Below, in pieces: positions 28,601-37,430 of a DNA stretch of 64,000 nt. The stretch is taken from the NCBI GenBank assembly GCA_031425155.1, contig JANPIV010000001.1, forward strand, positions 1-64,000, in the 5' to 3' direction. Source of the stretch: M3007 sp031425155 (GTDB lineage Bacteria > Bacteroidota > Bacteroidia > Chitinophagales > Saprospiraceae). Positions within the stretch are counted from its first letter, which is position 1; every line of letters begins with the position of its first letter. Position numbers and translations under genes: made by a program. The notes below the pieces were generated by a model, which did no database searches, had not been told where the DNA came from, and saw only the letters and a list, made by a program, of their open reading frames with translations.

Positions 28601-31600
28601 AATATGCCTTATTTAGCAAATACATGGCCACTGGTTGCGGCGATTATGCTTGTGTGGGAGTGCCGACTTGCACTACCTATCCGAGTAGCAATCCCTACGC
28701 CCCCAAGGTAAAACGCTGGGCGGTCTTCGATCCCTACGCCAATGGGACCAACCCGGAAACTATGCTGCTGGAGCAGCAGGCCCTAGCCAATGCGGCCTTG
28801 CAAGAGAATTGTAACGACAACTGCGAGATGGTGGTGGACTATTGGTTCAGCCGAATGAAGATGACCTGCAACCCTGCCGCCGACTCCCTGACCCTGCGCC
28901 CGATTCTGAAAGCGATCTGTATGCGCAGCTGCGATGCGACGCACCCCTATGGGGCCACTACCCTGCCACCCGGGGTTAGCATAGTGCCGTCCTATGCCAC
29001 CAATGTTGGTGCTGCTATCAAGGGTATGGCACCGGGTGCCTGTGACACCCTCTGTAACACCATCCTGGCTGGGTTTCCCGGCCCCTATGAGGCTCCGCGA
29101 GCCACGAATGGCGGGCGGCCCACCCAACTAAAGCCCGAACCCTGCGTATGTGTCAACCTGACCAAGTTCAAAGACTGTTTTAACGGCGGTTCATCTACGT
29201 TTCCTACCCTGGTCAGCTATCTCAATTCTTTTAGCGACGTAAAAATCACCCAGCCCGAATTGGATAGTTTGGCCCTATACTGTGTCAACGGTTGCAAGGC
29301 TATGAACAAGGTCATCACCCTGCCGCCCCAGCTGGATTGTGGGATTTGTAAGCCCTGTTCGGAAATATCTGCTTTGAAAACCGCTTTTGATGTACTCTGC
29401 CCTGGCTTACCGACTGGCACCTATAACAAAATGCTGACGGCTTACCTGAATAGTAAGACCGGTATGCAATTGACCTGGACAGAATACAGCAATTTCTTGA
29501 CCAAATGTACGGATACCACCAACCCTGCTTGTAAGACTGCACTGGTACTATGCCCACGCACCCCATTACCATCCGCTGCTTTGGACACTGCCTGCTATGC
29601 GGAACAACTCGCCATTGCCGTACAAAATGCGCAAGATGCCTATCAGGCGCAGTTGGAGACTTTGCGCAAAGAATTTGAGGCTCGCTACTTAAAAGCCTGT
29701 CTAGCCCCGCTCGAGACTTTCACGGCCACTATGACCCTGAATGAATACCACTACACCCTGTATTTTTATGACCAGGCCAACAACCTGGTCCGCACCGTAC
29801 CGCCCGCCGGGGTCAACCTAAGCACCAACCCGGCCACGCTTACCTTCAATACCACCTATAAGTACGAATGTTTCAACCAAGTGGCCGAGCAAACCACGCC
29901 TGACGGCGGCACCACCCGCTACTGGTACGACAAACTGGGCCGTCTGGTCGTCTCCCAGGATGCCCGGCAAGCCGCCGCCAGCCCACTTTTGTTCTCTTAT
30001 TCGGTCTATGATGCACTGGGACGGGTGATTGAGGTAGGCGAAAAGACCTACGGTGCCGGGCAGCCCACTATGTCCAGCACGATTACTAAAGACTCCCTGG
30101 CCCTCACCACTTGGATCAACTTTGCCCCCGCTTCGCTGCGCAAGGACGTGACGCGCACCTACTACGACAACACGCCGTCTTTTGCCAGCACTATCACTGT
30201 CCTGCCCGCCGCCGAGTGGACCAACCTGCGCAAGCGGGTAGCCAGCGTGACCTTTGAGGCCACCAACGACAACAGCGACGCTACCTACAACTATGCTACC
30301 CATTATAGCTATGATATTGCTGGCAATGTGAAAATTCTGGTGCAGGACATCGTGGAACTGGGCACTTACAGCGACCTCACTTACACCAACCGCTTCAAGC
30401 GGTTGGATTACGACTACGACCTCGTCAGTGGCAAGGTGAATAATTTTTACTACCAAAAAACGAAAATTGACCAGTTCATCCATCGTTACACCTACGACCT
30501 GAACAACCGGCTGACCAAAACGGAGACCAGTAGTAATGGCTCGGTCTGGGACATCGATGCCAGTTACACCTACTATAAGCACGGCCCACTGGCTCGCACC
30601 ATACTGGGGCAACGCCGGGTGCAGGGTTTGAACTATGCCTATACCCTACAGGGTTGGCTAAAAGGCGTGAACTCCAGTGCCCTGGAACCCCTGAACGACA
30701 TGGGTCAGGACGGGTACATTGCCAGTACAACCGCCGTCAACACCTTCGTCGCCCGCGATGCCTTCGCCTTTACCATTGCCTACCACCACAACGACTACAA
30801 GAAGATCGGTACCGCTGCGCAGCCTTTTGAAATGACCTCTACGCTGACCACTAACAATTTTACGAAGGACAGCCCCGGCTTGTTTAATGGCAATATCAAG
30901 CACATCAGCCAGCAGCTCAAGAATGTAGGTACCCAGCCTACGGGCTATGCCTACCGCTACGACCAACTCAACCGCCTACGGGAAATGGATGCCTGGGAAC
31001 GGACTGGCACCAACTTTAACTGGAACACCGCCACCAAACTCACTGCCTATAGTGAGCGGATTGGCTACGATCCCAATGGTAACATCAAGACTTATGTACG
31101 CAATGGGGCTATCAGTCAAGTGAATATGGACAATTTGACTTATCAGTATGCTACGACTAATAATAAACTCCTGCAAGTCAATGATGACCCTACATATACT
31201 GGCAACTATACCGTAGATATAGATAACCAGACTAATACGAACAACTACACTTATGATGCAGCGGGGAATATGATTGGCGATGTGTCGCAAAACTCCGCCA
31301 TTAGTTGGAGTTCTTATGGTAAAGTACGCTCCGTGACCCGTGGCACCGATGTACTGGCGTTTGGCTATGATGCCATGCAGCACCGCGTATCAAAATCCTT
31401 TACCACTGGTGTGGTAACTACCAAAACCTTCTACATCCGCGACGCGCAAGGCAATATCCTGGCCACTTACGAACTGGCCACCGGTACGCTGAAACTCACA
31501 GAACTAAGCCTGTATGGCAGCGCCCGTCTTGGTTTGTTCCGACCGGATTATACGGTATTTCCCGTACCTTCGTCGGGCAGCATCGATACCGGCTATATTG

Positions 31601-32607
31601 GCAAAAAACAGTACGAACTAACCAACCATCTCGGCAATGTACTGGCCACCGTGACCGATGGCCACACCGGCGTGGATACCGGCGACTCCGATGCCTTTGC
31701 TAACTATTACGAGCCCATTGTGGCCTCGGCCCAGGAGTACTACCCCTTTGGCATGACCATGCCCAATCGCAGCTATACCAGCAGCGCACCGGCTTACCGC
31801 TATGGGTTCAATGGCAAGGAAGCGGATAAGTCCGGGTGGGGTACTTTGACGCAGTACGATTATGGGTTTAGGATTTACAATCCGGCTTTGGGGCGGTTTT
31901 TGAGCGTGGATCCGATTGGAAAAAATTTTCCTTGGAACACTCCATATTCTTTTGCTGAAAATGATGTAATCCGCAGTATTGATTTAGATGGGTTGGAGAA
32001 AGTGGTTGTCTTTGGTGGTGCTGATTTAAGCAGTACTGGAGTTACTGAAACTACCAAACAAACAGCAGATGACATACAAAAATTTTCTAATGAAAATAAT
32101 TTGGGGTATGAAGTACAAACCTTTAACGTAGCACCTTGGAATCCATCTCAAGGTACGGCCTTCGATTGGATTAAAAAAAATTATAACGAAGGAGAGTCTA
32201 TTATTCTTTATGGATATAGTATGGGTGGAGTAGCAGCTAACCAACTCGCTAAAATGTTAAAAACAGTAGGAATACAAGTTGATCTGTTAGTTCCAGTGGA
32301 TGCAGCATTTAGCTTATTAGGTGAACCGTTGGAAATACCAGATAACGTGAAAACCGTAGTTAATTATTACCAATCGCGTGCTTCTTCAATAGGAAGCCAT
32401 GGCTATCCAGCAAAACCAGAGGAAGGAAACGACAAAACAATTATAATGAATTATAATATGACCGACAAAACCTCTGGCCCAGGTACTGAAGCACACCAGA
32501 CTATTGATGAAGATACCCAACAAGATGCAAATAGTTTTATAAAAACTGAAATGTTGCTAAAAGAGGCGGAAAAAACATCTGAAAAGAATAAAAAAGGAGG
32601 TAATTAA
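25606..32607 (+). CDS. RHS-repeat polymorphic toxin with alpha/beta-hydrolase tip
   Basis: A 2333-aa RHS protein. A signal peptide (1-36) and fibronectin-like N-terminus are followed by a DUF6443-like segment (AETVNYFDGSLRSRQQV, IYDHQGRPAVQVMP), a Cys-rich middle (about 600-1380), YD repeats (TTRYWYDKLGRLVVSQD, THYSYDIAGN), and the RHS core near 2065-2100 (YGFNGKEADKSGWG, YDYGFRIYNPALGRFLSVDP). After the core comes a variable tip of about 230 aa with a nucleophile elbow GYSMGG (S2205), PVDA (D2232) and EAHQTID (H2297): a likely Ser-Asp-His hydrolase, possibly a lipase or esterase effector. H2265 is an alternative. The tip is more AT-rich than the body, as expected for an exchanged toxin module. 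Confidence 0.9.
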   Translation: MKKLINHCATLATSTFFGKTVLLMATLLSLHSSLQASVDVYYNDISGDRITKGASFIVKDDRFLTPAWRQVEQTIGVQNTIIFELDQYSRILLKEQFTCTITLRVDRWDANNDSTSVFERLTIGYNPKDPINPYQKIIRLKDAHQMRVTILDLQYSQAGWKDSGSVPAIFKVQGQIEVTRMLAFTCNTTVSTFTGVLNASSDRLVLNWSTLDGAEEYDLEWTFYDQLSDLVSKITTTSFPPPKGFNPIFENNATRITTKLNTHEIPMVYPNGYVFYRVRGARIGPNGLRQETKWSSQSLSGLLSSFAHKYQNATAHENTLNWQVQTTFAEDGKNAETVNYFDGSLRSRQQVTLSRADTTVLVQETIYDHQGRPAVQVMPTPPNGYAEKIEYYPFFARNTQATPKPYSKSDFDLDSGVDCNGTTIGAMSTAYGPAWYYSSSNSNSNKSFHRFIPDAEQYPFSVTEYTPDLTGRIKRQGGVGAKLRLGASPGRETQYFYAKPSPNELTRLFGTNVGNATHYQKNMVRDPNGQYSVSYLDAHGRTIATALAGNKPDSLLLLPLQTGQGASSVQRDLLNNVLKDNTLVSSYTLLVTNPGSSTLSYTVSDTAYREACMVASLCFDCYYDVKITVEDNCGLTAPTVYTQTNVPGNKIFDLSCSLAPVGINYSFSHNFTQVGEYQITKVLTPSKEAVDYYTTQYLAQAACVPKTEAQFLTDFKQEIDPNCLMTCATCKTKLTQMGATSDAYLTTYIQQVVANGGTPTKQDTLHARQVYDEVKKECNTICEDSPNRCESYYQVLLADVSPGGQYARTDNSANCVVDELLVSVLYTNKYKLPSPQYKDEFGKLDTIILDGIGYLPQDLPLCEFVQYWKPSWAKSLVQYHPEYCLYLRCTAQAASNTRDSLMWAITNYKTADSLGLFNAINNDPFFNGGGAGVIYKSEMLDYLTNTAEYACLSYPLTSVIASFILCDGVLPCTLSITSACKSDRDLYWQMFRNAYLGRKYALFSKYMATGCGDYACVGVPTCTTYPSSNPYAPKVKRWAVFDPYANGTNPETMLLEQQALANAALQENCNDNCEMVVDYWFSRMKMTCNPAADSLTLRPILKAICMRSCDATHPYGATTLPPGVSIVPSYATNVGAAIKGMAPGACDTLCNTILAGFPGPYEAPRATNGGRPTQLKPEPCVCVNLTKFKDCFNGGSSTFPTLVSYLNSFSDVKITQPELDSLALYCVNGCKAMNKVITLPPQLDCGICKPCSEISALKTAFDVLCPGLPTGTYNKMLTAYLNSKTGMQLTWTEYSNFLTKCTDTTNPACKTALVLCPRTPLPSAALDTACYAEQLAIAVQNAQDAYQAQLETLRKEFEARYLKACLAPLETFTATMTLNEYHYTLYFYDQANNLVRTVPPAGVNLSTNPATLTFNTTYKYECFNQVAEQTTPDGGTTRYWYDKLGRLVVSQDARQAAASPLLFSYSVYDALGRVIEVGEKTYGAGQPTMSSTITKDSLALTTWINFAPASLRKDVTRTYYDNTPSFASTITVLPAAEWTNLRKRVASVTFEATNDNSDATYNYATHYSYDIAGNVKILVQDIVELGTYSDLTYTNRFKRLDYDYDLVSGKVNNFYYQKTKIDQFIHRYTYDLNNRLTKTETSSNGSVWDIDASYTYYKHGPLARTILGQRRVQGLNYAYTLQGWLKGVNSSALEPLNDMGQDGYIASTTAVNTFVARDAFAFTIAYHHNDYKKIGTAAQPFEMTSTLTTNNFTKDSPGLFNGNIKHISQQLKNVGTQPTGYAYRYDQLNRLREMDAWERTGTNFNWNTATKLTAYSERIGYDPNGNIKTYVRNGAISQVNMDNLTYQYATTNNKLLQVNDDPTYTGNYTVDIDNQTNTNNYTYDAAGNMIGDVSQNSAISWSSYGKVRSVTRGTDVLAFGYDAMQHRVSKSFTTGVVTTKTFYIRDAQGNILATYELATGTLKLTELSLYGSARLGLFRPDYTVFPVPSSGSIDTGYIGKKQYELTNHLGNVLATVTDGHTGVDTGDSDAFANYYEPIVASAQEYYPFGMTMPNRSYTSSAPAYRYGFNGKEADKSGWGTLTQYDYGFRIYNPALGRFLSVDPIGKNFPWNTPYSFAENDVIRSIDLDGLEKVVVFGGADLSSTGVTETTKQTADDIQKFSNENNLGYEVQTFNVAPWNPSQGTAFDWIKKNYNEGESIILYGYSMGGVAANQLAKMLKTVGIQVDLLVPVDAAFSLLGEPLEIPDNVKTVVNYYQSRASSIGSHGYPAKPEEGNDKTIIMNYNMTDKTSGPGTEAHQTIDEDTQQDANSFIKTEMLLKEAEKTSEKNKKGGN

Positions 32608-32906
32608 TGAGACAATTATTTATTCGTCGTGTTGTAAATTTTTCGCTAATGTTATGCTCAATTGCTAACATAAAAAATTGGTTTAATTTTTTAATGCCTA
32701 CCAGTTACAGTAACTATTTTTATATTAAGGGAAATTATGAAATTCATAATTTCATTATATATGGAAATTTTTACTTAATGATTTTTATAATATTATTACA
32801 TTTTATTAATAGATTGAGTCGAGTACAAGTAATTTTATGGATTCTGCTACTGGCGAGTAATTTTATCTTAGTATATTTAGATTTAAAAAAGCATGGTGAT
32901 ACATAG
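32607..32906 (+). CDS. Small membrane protein, probable immunity protein
   Basis: A 99-aa, very AT-rich gene overlapping the last base of the RHS stop codon (TAATGA). The protein is hydrophobic with two or three likely membrane segments (IHNFIIYGNFYLMIFIILLH and VILWILLLASNFILVYL). Position directly behind a toxin tip, tiny size and base composition unlike its neighbours are the usual signs of a cognate immunity gene. Membrane location would suit protection against a lipid-directed hydrolase. No sequence family is recognised. Confidence 0.7.
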   Translation: MRQLFIRRVVNFSLMLCSIANIKNWFNFLMPTSYSNYFYIKGNYEIHNFIIYGNFYLMIFIILLHFINRLSRVQVILWILLLASNFILVYLDLKKHGDT

Positions 32907-33036
32907 CAGGCGAATTTTTTACTTTCCTCCTGCTTGCGCGAGACTGCTAGAAAAGCGAACTGATTGCGCCTCGCGTGTAGTAGTTCGCCGTCGCATTATT
33001 ACGTGCCCAAACCACAATCAAACACACCAACCTAAA

Positions 33037-34104
33037 ATGCACAAAATCATCCACTTATCCCTTTTGCTGTTTTTGCTGGCCTCCTACTCCGCCCAGGCCC
33101 AAACCCTACTATGGGACAAAAAGGCCGACAACGTGATCGAGCAAAGCAAACGGCTGATCGTCGTGCTAATAGACTCCACCGATCTGCCCAACGATAAAAA
33201 GTTCAAAAAAAACCCGGACTTGATCCGGGCCTACGGCAAGCACGTGGTCCAGTTCAACCAGATGATCCAAGCCCCCATCCGGGAGCATTGGCGGCTGACC
33301 GAGCAGATAGATTTTATGACTGTGCAGGAGTTTGCCGCTTTCAAGAACAAAGCCTCCACCAAAGATGAAAAAGAGACCTTGGTCATGGTCTTCAACATCG
33401 TGAATTATCAGTTTCTGGATGCCAGCATCCACCTCTCGAAAGAAGACATCACCACCTTCACCGTGGAAAAAGGCCGACCGGATTACGACAGCAAACAGAG
33501 TGTCTGGCTGTTTGCATTGAAGAATGTCCGACCCTACCAGGGCAACCAAATATTACCCTACCCCAGTTTTTTTTCCTGCCGGGCTGCTTATGAGAACAAC
33601 CGCTGGTACCTCACCACCGCCGACCTCAGTTTTGCCGTCGAGAATATACAGGATATGCTGGCCCTGTACGCCAAAGGGGAGCGCAACCTGGCCTATATGG
33701 CCTTCGACCCGGCCAACCGGGGCAAATTGGCGGAAAAAACCCTGGTGATCCCCGCCGACTTCCTGGTGCAAGCGAAAGATGGCAAGACCACCATCACCGA
33801 AGCAGAAATCAAAAAGTCTTATCCCTGGCCCTGGCGGGTGGCTACTTTGGCAGAAATAGACAGTGCCATCCTCCACAAGGATGCCGGACTGGCCATTTTG
33901 TGCAGCACAAGGCTGAGCCATTCGGCTGTCGTGGCCAACGGCTGCTATTTCTGGGCTGTAGATGCTGCAGATGCACGGACCATCCTGGGGTACAGTACAC
34001 CGGGGAGTAAAAACATCGGCGTGGCCGTGTTGACCAAAGAAGACAACTTCTACGATCTGAACGTCCGGCGGGTGGAAGAGATCGTGAAAAATGCCCGACG
34101 GTAA
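33037..34104 (+). CDS. Secreted protein of unknown function
   Basis: About 355 aa, starting MHKIIHLSLLLFLLASYSAQAQ, a clear signal peptide. The frame is open 48 codons further upstream, but that part (from 32893) is not protein-like and overlaps the previous gene. The mature protein is mixed alpha/beta with no recognised motif; it contains LVMVFNIVNYQFLDASIHL and a C-terminal DNFYDLNVRRVEEIVKNA. It begins about 130 bp after the immunity gene and may be cargo rather than part of the toxin system. Confidence 0.72.
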   Translation: MHKIIHLSLLLFLLASYSAQAQTLLWDKKADNVIEQSKRLIVVLIDSTDLPNDKKFKKNPDLIRAYGKHVVQFNQMIQAPIREHWRLTEQIDFMTVQEFAAFKNKASTKDEKETLVMVFNIVNYQFLDASIHLSKEDITTFTVEKGRPDYDSKQSVWLFALKNVRPYQGNQILPYPSFFSCRAAYENNRWYLTTADLSFAVENIQDMLALYAKGERNLAYMAFDPANRGKLAEKTLVIPADFLVQAKDGKTTITEAEIKKSYPWPWRVATLAEIDSAILHKDAGLAILCSTRLSHSAVVANGCYFWAVDAADARTILGYSTPGSKNIGVAVLTKEDNFYDLNVRRVEEIVKNARR

Positions 34105-34158
34105 CGCCAACTTTTTTGAGAAAATGCCCCACAGCCATTATTCAAAAACCGATCACCC

Positions 34159-37100
34159 ATGCCACACAAACACCTTATTGCGTCTTTGGTCGCGCTCCTG
34201 TGCAGCCTATCAGTCATAGCCCAGTCCACTTGGACCAAAGCACCCGTTCCCGGCCAAAGCGATGTCATCTCCATGGACCATGCCGCCGGGGTGGGCTACC
34301 TGCTCAATACCTCCGGGCTGTACAAGACTACCGATGAGGGCGTGAATTGGTCGTTCGTACCCGGTTCGCCCAGTCTGTTGGCCCTGCGCCCCGCCGATGT
34401 GGCCGTTCCAATTGTCATCCATGCGGTCTCCGCCAGCATCTTGTATGCCCTGGTGCCCCGTTGGTCTTCCAATGCAAGCAGTGGGGTGGAAAATCGCCTT
34501 TACCGCAGCATCAATGGCGGTGCCACCTGGTCGCTCATGCGCGACAACATCCTGGGTTATACCGACCAGACCCAAAACCATTTCTTAGCCAAGGGCGACA
34601 CCCTGATCACGGTAGATAACTACGAGCAGGGCATCTATTCGACCGACAACGGCCTGACCTGGAAATTTATGAAAAATGGGGCGAACAACCTGGTGGGCAT
34701 TTACCGGCTTAGAAACATCGGCGACCGCATCTATGCGGCGAGCAGATACAGCTATCTCTATACGGGCACCGACTTTTCCAACTGGACCATTGATACCTTC
34801 CCCAACTACCCCCGGATAGAGGTGCTGGGTTCGCTCTTAGTGGTCAGAAGATCACTCAACCAAAGCCTGCTCGTCTTGCAAAATGCCGGGGAACAGTGGA
34901 CTACCATTATGCTACCCGAGGCTACCCCTGATCCCGACTTTTTCATTGATATGATCGCTACCCGTATCTTTTATCAGGCCAAGGATAGTAGTATTCTATA
35001 CCACAGCGACGACTTGGGGGCGAGTTGGTCGCCCAGTGCTGCGGCTGGGTATGCTCCCGGTGGACCAGACTACTGGATGGTAGCAGGCGGAAACCTGGTC
35101 AATGGCAACCGAAATGGGACCACCGTTTCGACCAACCTGGGCGAAGGCTTTGTTCCCGTCAACGGCGTTGATAACAAGGCATTTATTACCTGCTTTGCCC
35201 GCTCCGGCGACGACTGGTACGCGGGCACCAAGCATGGCTTATTCGTTTCGCACACTGCCGGGCAGACTTGGCAAAAAGTCTTTGGTGAGCCGGATAATTA
35301 CCTGTCCCTACCTCGGGAAATAGTCGCCTACGGTGACCTGGTGATAGTGCCGACGCTCAATAGAACCTGGGTTTCCAAAGATCGTGGAGCCACCTGGACA
35401 GAACAACAAATTTACGTACAGGGTGCAGGATATACGCAGTGTATTAGTGCTAGCGGTGATGGATATATTCATGCCTTTGGCGGACCTACAAAATATAGGC
35501 ACTCTGGTGACGGAGCAGCCAGTTGGCAAGGGCTGTTCTGTCCGGTAGCCAACGACCCCATTTTTATAGATGCCGAAGCGCAACGCGTAGTGATTGGCCG
35601 TGCCTCTGATGAGGCCTTTTTCAGCAACGATCATGGCGACACGTGGCAACCGCTGCCCATCCCGCTACCCGTGCCGCAGCCCCCTGCTTCCAATGAATTT
35701 TTGTTGCGGACGAAAGTATCAGCAGAGGACATTTACTTATTGACTACCAAGCGATTGTATCAAGGCAATACCACCGGTAACTGGACAACTATTTGGCAGA
35801 ACGCCATCTCCGATACCAACAACATCAATTTGGAACTGCGCACGTTTTTATTCAAGGTCAAAGATGCACTGTACGTTGGCTTCCAGGGGAAAAAAATGCA
35901 AATGTCATTGGACAATGGAGCCAGTTGGAGCAATTGGACTGGGTTCCCGGTCGGCTCCGTGTTTCAAACCGCTTACGTGGACGAAACGCTCGTCGTAGCA
36001 GGAATGGACAATGGTTTGTACTGGCGAGCCAACGACTTACCCGCTTTCGGCGGAAAAGTTTTTGTGGATACCAACGGCAACGGCCTGCCTGATCCGGATG
36101 AGGCTCCGATTCCGGGGGCTATCGTCTATACTTCGGATGGCCAGCATACCGCTCTGACCGGCACGGATGGGCGATACCAGTTTGTATATGACCCCTCCCC
36201 AGGCAGCCTGCTCCAAGTAAAACCACCCGTGGACTACTACACTGCAAGCACTGCCGGGTGGACAATCACCAGCCCGGGCGACCACTATGATTTTGGCATC
36301 GTGCTTACACCGGGCGTAATAGATCAAAGCATTGCTGCCGCAGGCTTGACCGATCCCAAACCCGGCTATACCAGCCAGTGGGTGCTGACCTATGCCAACG
36401 TGGGCACCGCCGTGTCTGGCGGTACGGTGGCACTGACGCTGAACCCGCCGTTCCAATTTGTCAGTGCCGAGCCGCCGCCTACTTCCGTGGTGGACAATAT
36501 TCTGACTTGGGCCGCCCCATCTATTCCGGTTTTTGGTGCGGGCAGCATTTTCGTCCAGTTGTCCTTGCCGCCTGATGCCGTGGAGGGCACTACCAACCTT
36601 GGCACGGCCACTATCTTTCCCGCAACGGGCAATGACCCCGATCTGGCGGACAACAAGGTGGACATCATCGCCACCATTGTTGACTCCTACGACCCGAATG
36701 ATAAACTGGTAGCCCCCGCTGGTCCCCTCAGCCCGCAAATGGTGCTGAATGGCCAACGGTTGGTCTATACCGTCCGTTTTCAGAATACGGGGACGGGAGC
36801 GGCCCTGCGCGTCCGTATCAGCGATACCCTTGACCAGAATCTGGTGATCCAATCCCTGGAACTGCTCGGTTCGAGCCACCCCGTAAAATGGCAGCTGCGG
36901 GGCCAGGGGATTCTGGAATGCACCTTCGATAATATTGATCTGCCACCGGTGGCCCAGGATGAAGCTGGGAGCCAGGGATTTGTGCAGTTTGCACTGCTGG
37001 CAAAAAACGATCTGTCCATCGGTGACGAAATCCAGAACCGGGCACACATCTATTTTGATTACAATGCCCCGATCGTGACCAACCGCGTGACCAACCTCGT

Positions 37101-37371
37101 TGTGTTGCCCACCTCGACCCAGTCCCCAAATGCCTGGCTGCCGCTCTACGTTTACCCATCACCGGCCAGCGATCAAATCAACCTGGACTGGCAGGGAGGG
37201 CAGCCGATAGCGTATCAGGTCTATAGTGCGACGGGCATTTTGTTCTCCAGCGGAACGGTGCAGTCGGCCGAGACCCGGGCCATACCTGTACAAAGCCTGG
37301 CCCCGGGTACTTATAGCTTGGTCTTTCAATACCAAGGTAAAATGGTCTCGCGAACCTTTGTCAAAATCTGA
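34159..37371 (+). CDS. T9SS-sorted protein with BNR-like propeller repeats
   Basis: A 1070-aa secreted protein. After the signal peptide (MPHKHLIASLVALLCSLSVIAQ) there are many Asp-box-like repeats (GLYKTTDEGVNWSF, LYRSINGGATWSL, GIYSTDNGLTWKF, WVSKDRGATWTEQ) typical of BNR or sortilin-like propellers. A SdrD-B-like domain follows (GKVFVDTNGNGLPDPDEAPI), then a DUF11/DUF7619-like segment (VDSYDPNDKLV, VYTVRFQNTGTGAA, NRAHIYFDYNAPIVTN). The C-terminus (YVYPSPASDQINLDW ... GTYSLVFQYQGKMVSRTFVK) is a type A T9SS sorting domain, so the protein should be exported and attached at the surface. Confidence 0.85.
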   Translation: MPHKHLIASLVALLCSLSVIAQSTWTKAPVPGQSDVISMDHAAGVGYLLNTSGLYKTTDEGVNWSFVPGSPSLLALRPADVAVPIVIHAVSASILYALVPRWSSNASSGVENRLYRSINGGATWSLMRDNILGYTDQTQNHFLAKGDTLITVDNYEQGIYSTDNGLTWKFMKNGANNLVGIYRLRNIGDRIYAASRYSYLYTGTDFSNWTIDTFPNYPRIEVLGSLLVVRRSLNQSLLVLQNAGEQWTTIMLPEATPDPDFFIDMIATRIFYQAKDSSILYHSDDLGASWSPSAAAGYAPGGPDYWMVAGGNLVNGNRNGTTVSTNLGEGFVPVNGVDNKAFITCFARSGDDWYAGTKHGLFVSHTAGQTWQKVFGEPDNYLSLPREIVAYGDLVIVPTLNRTWVSKDRGATWTEQQIYVQGAGYTQCISASGDGYIHAFGGPTKYRHSGDGAASWQGLFCPVANDPIFIDAEAQRVVIGRASDEAFFSNDHGDTWQPLPIPLPVPQPPASNEFLLRTKVSAEDIYLLTTKRLYQGNTTGNWTTIWQNAISDTNNINLELRTFLFKVKDALYVGFQGKKMQMSLDNGASWSNWTGFPVGSVFQTAYVDETLVVAGMDNGLYWRANDLPAFGGKVFVDTNGNGLPDPDEAPIPGAIVYTSDGQHTALTGTDGRYQFVYDPSPGSLLQVKPPVDYYTASTAGWTITSPGDHYDFGIVLTPGVIDQSIAAAGLTDPKPGYTSQWVLTYANVGTAVSGGTVALTLNPPFQFVSAEPPPTSVVDNILTWAAPSIPVFGAGSIFVQLSLPPDAVEGTTNLGTATIFPATGNDPDLADNKVDIIATIVDSYDPNDKLVAPAGPLSPQMVLNGQRLVYTVRFQNTGTGAALRVRISDTLDQNLVIQSLELLGSSHPVKWQLRGQGILECTFDNIDLPPVAQDEAGSQGFVQFALLAKNDLSIGDEIQNRAHIYFDYNAPIVTNRVTNLVVLPTSTQSPNAWLPLYVYPSPASDQINLDWQGGQPIAYQVYSATGILFSSGTVQSAETRAIPVQSLAPGTYSLVFQYQGKMVSRTFVKI

Positions 37372-37430
37372 CCTAAGCACTTTAGCACATCCTTCTTAAA
37401 ATTTCCTTCACTCTTCTTAACCACTACCTT

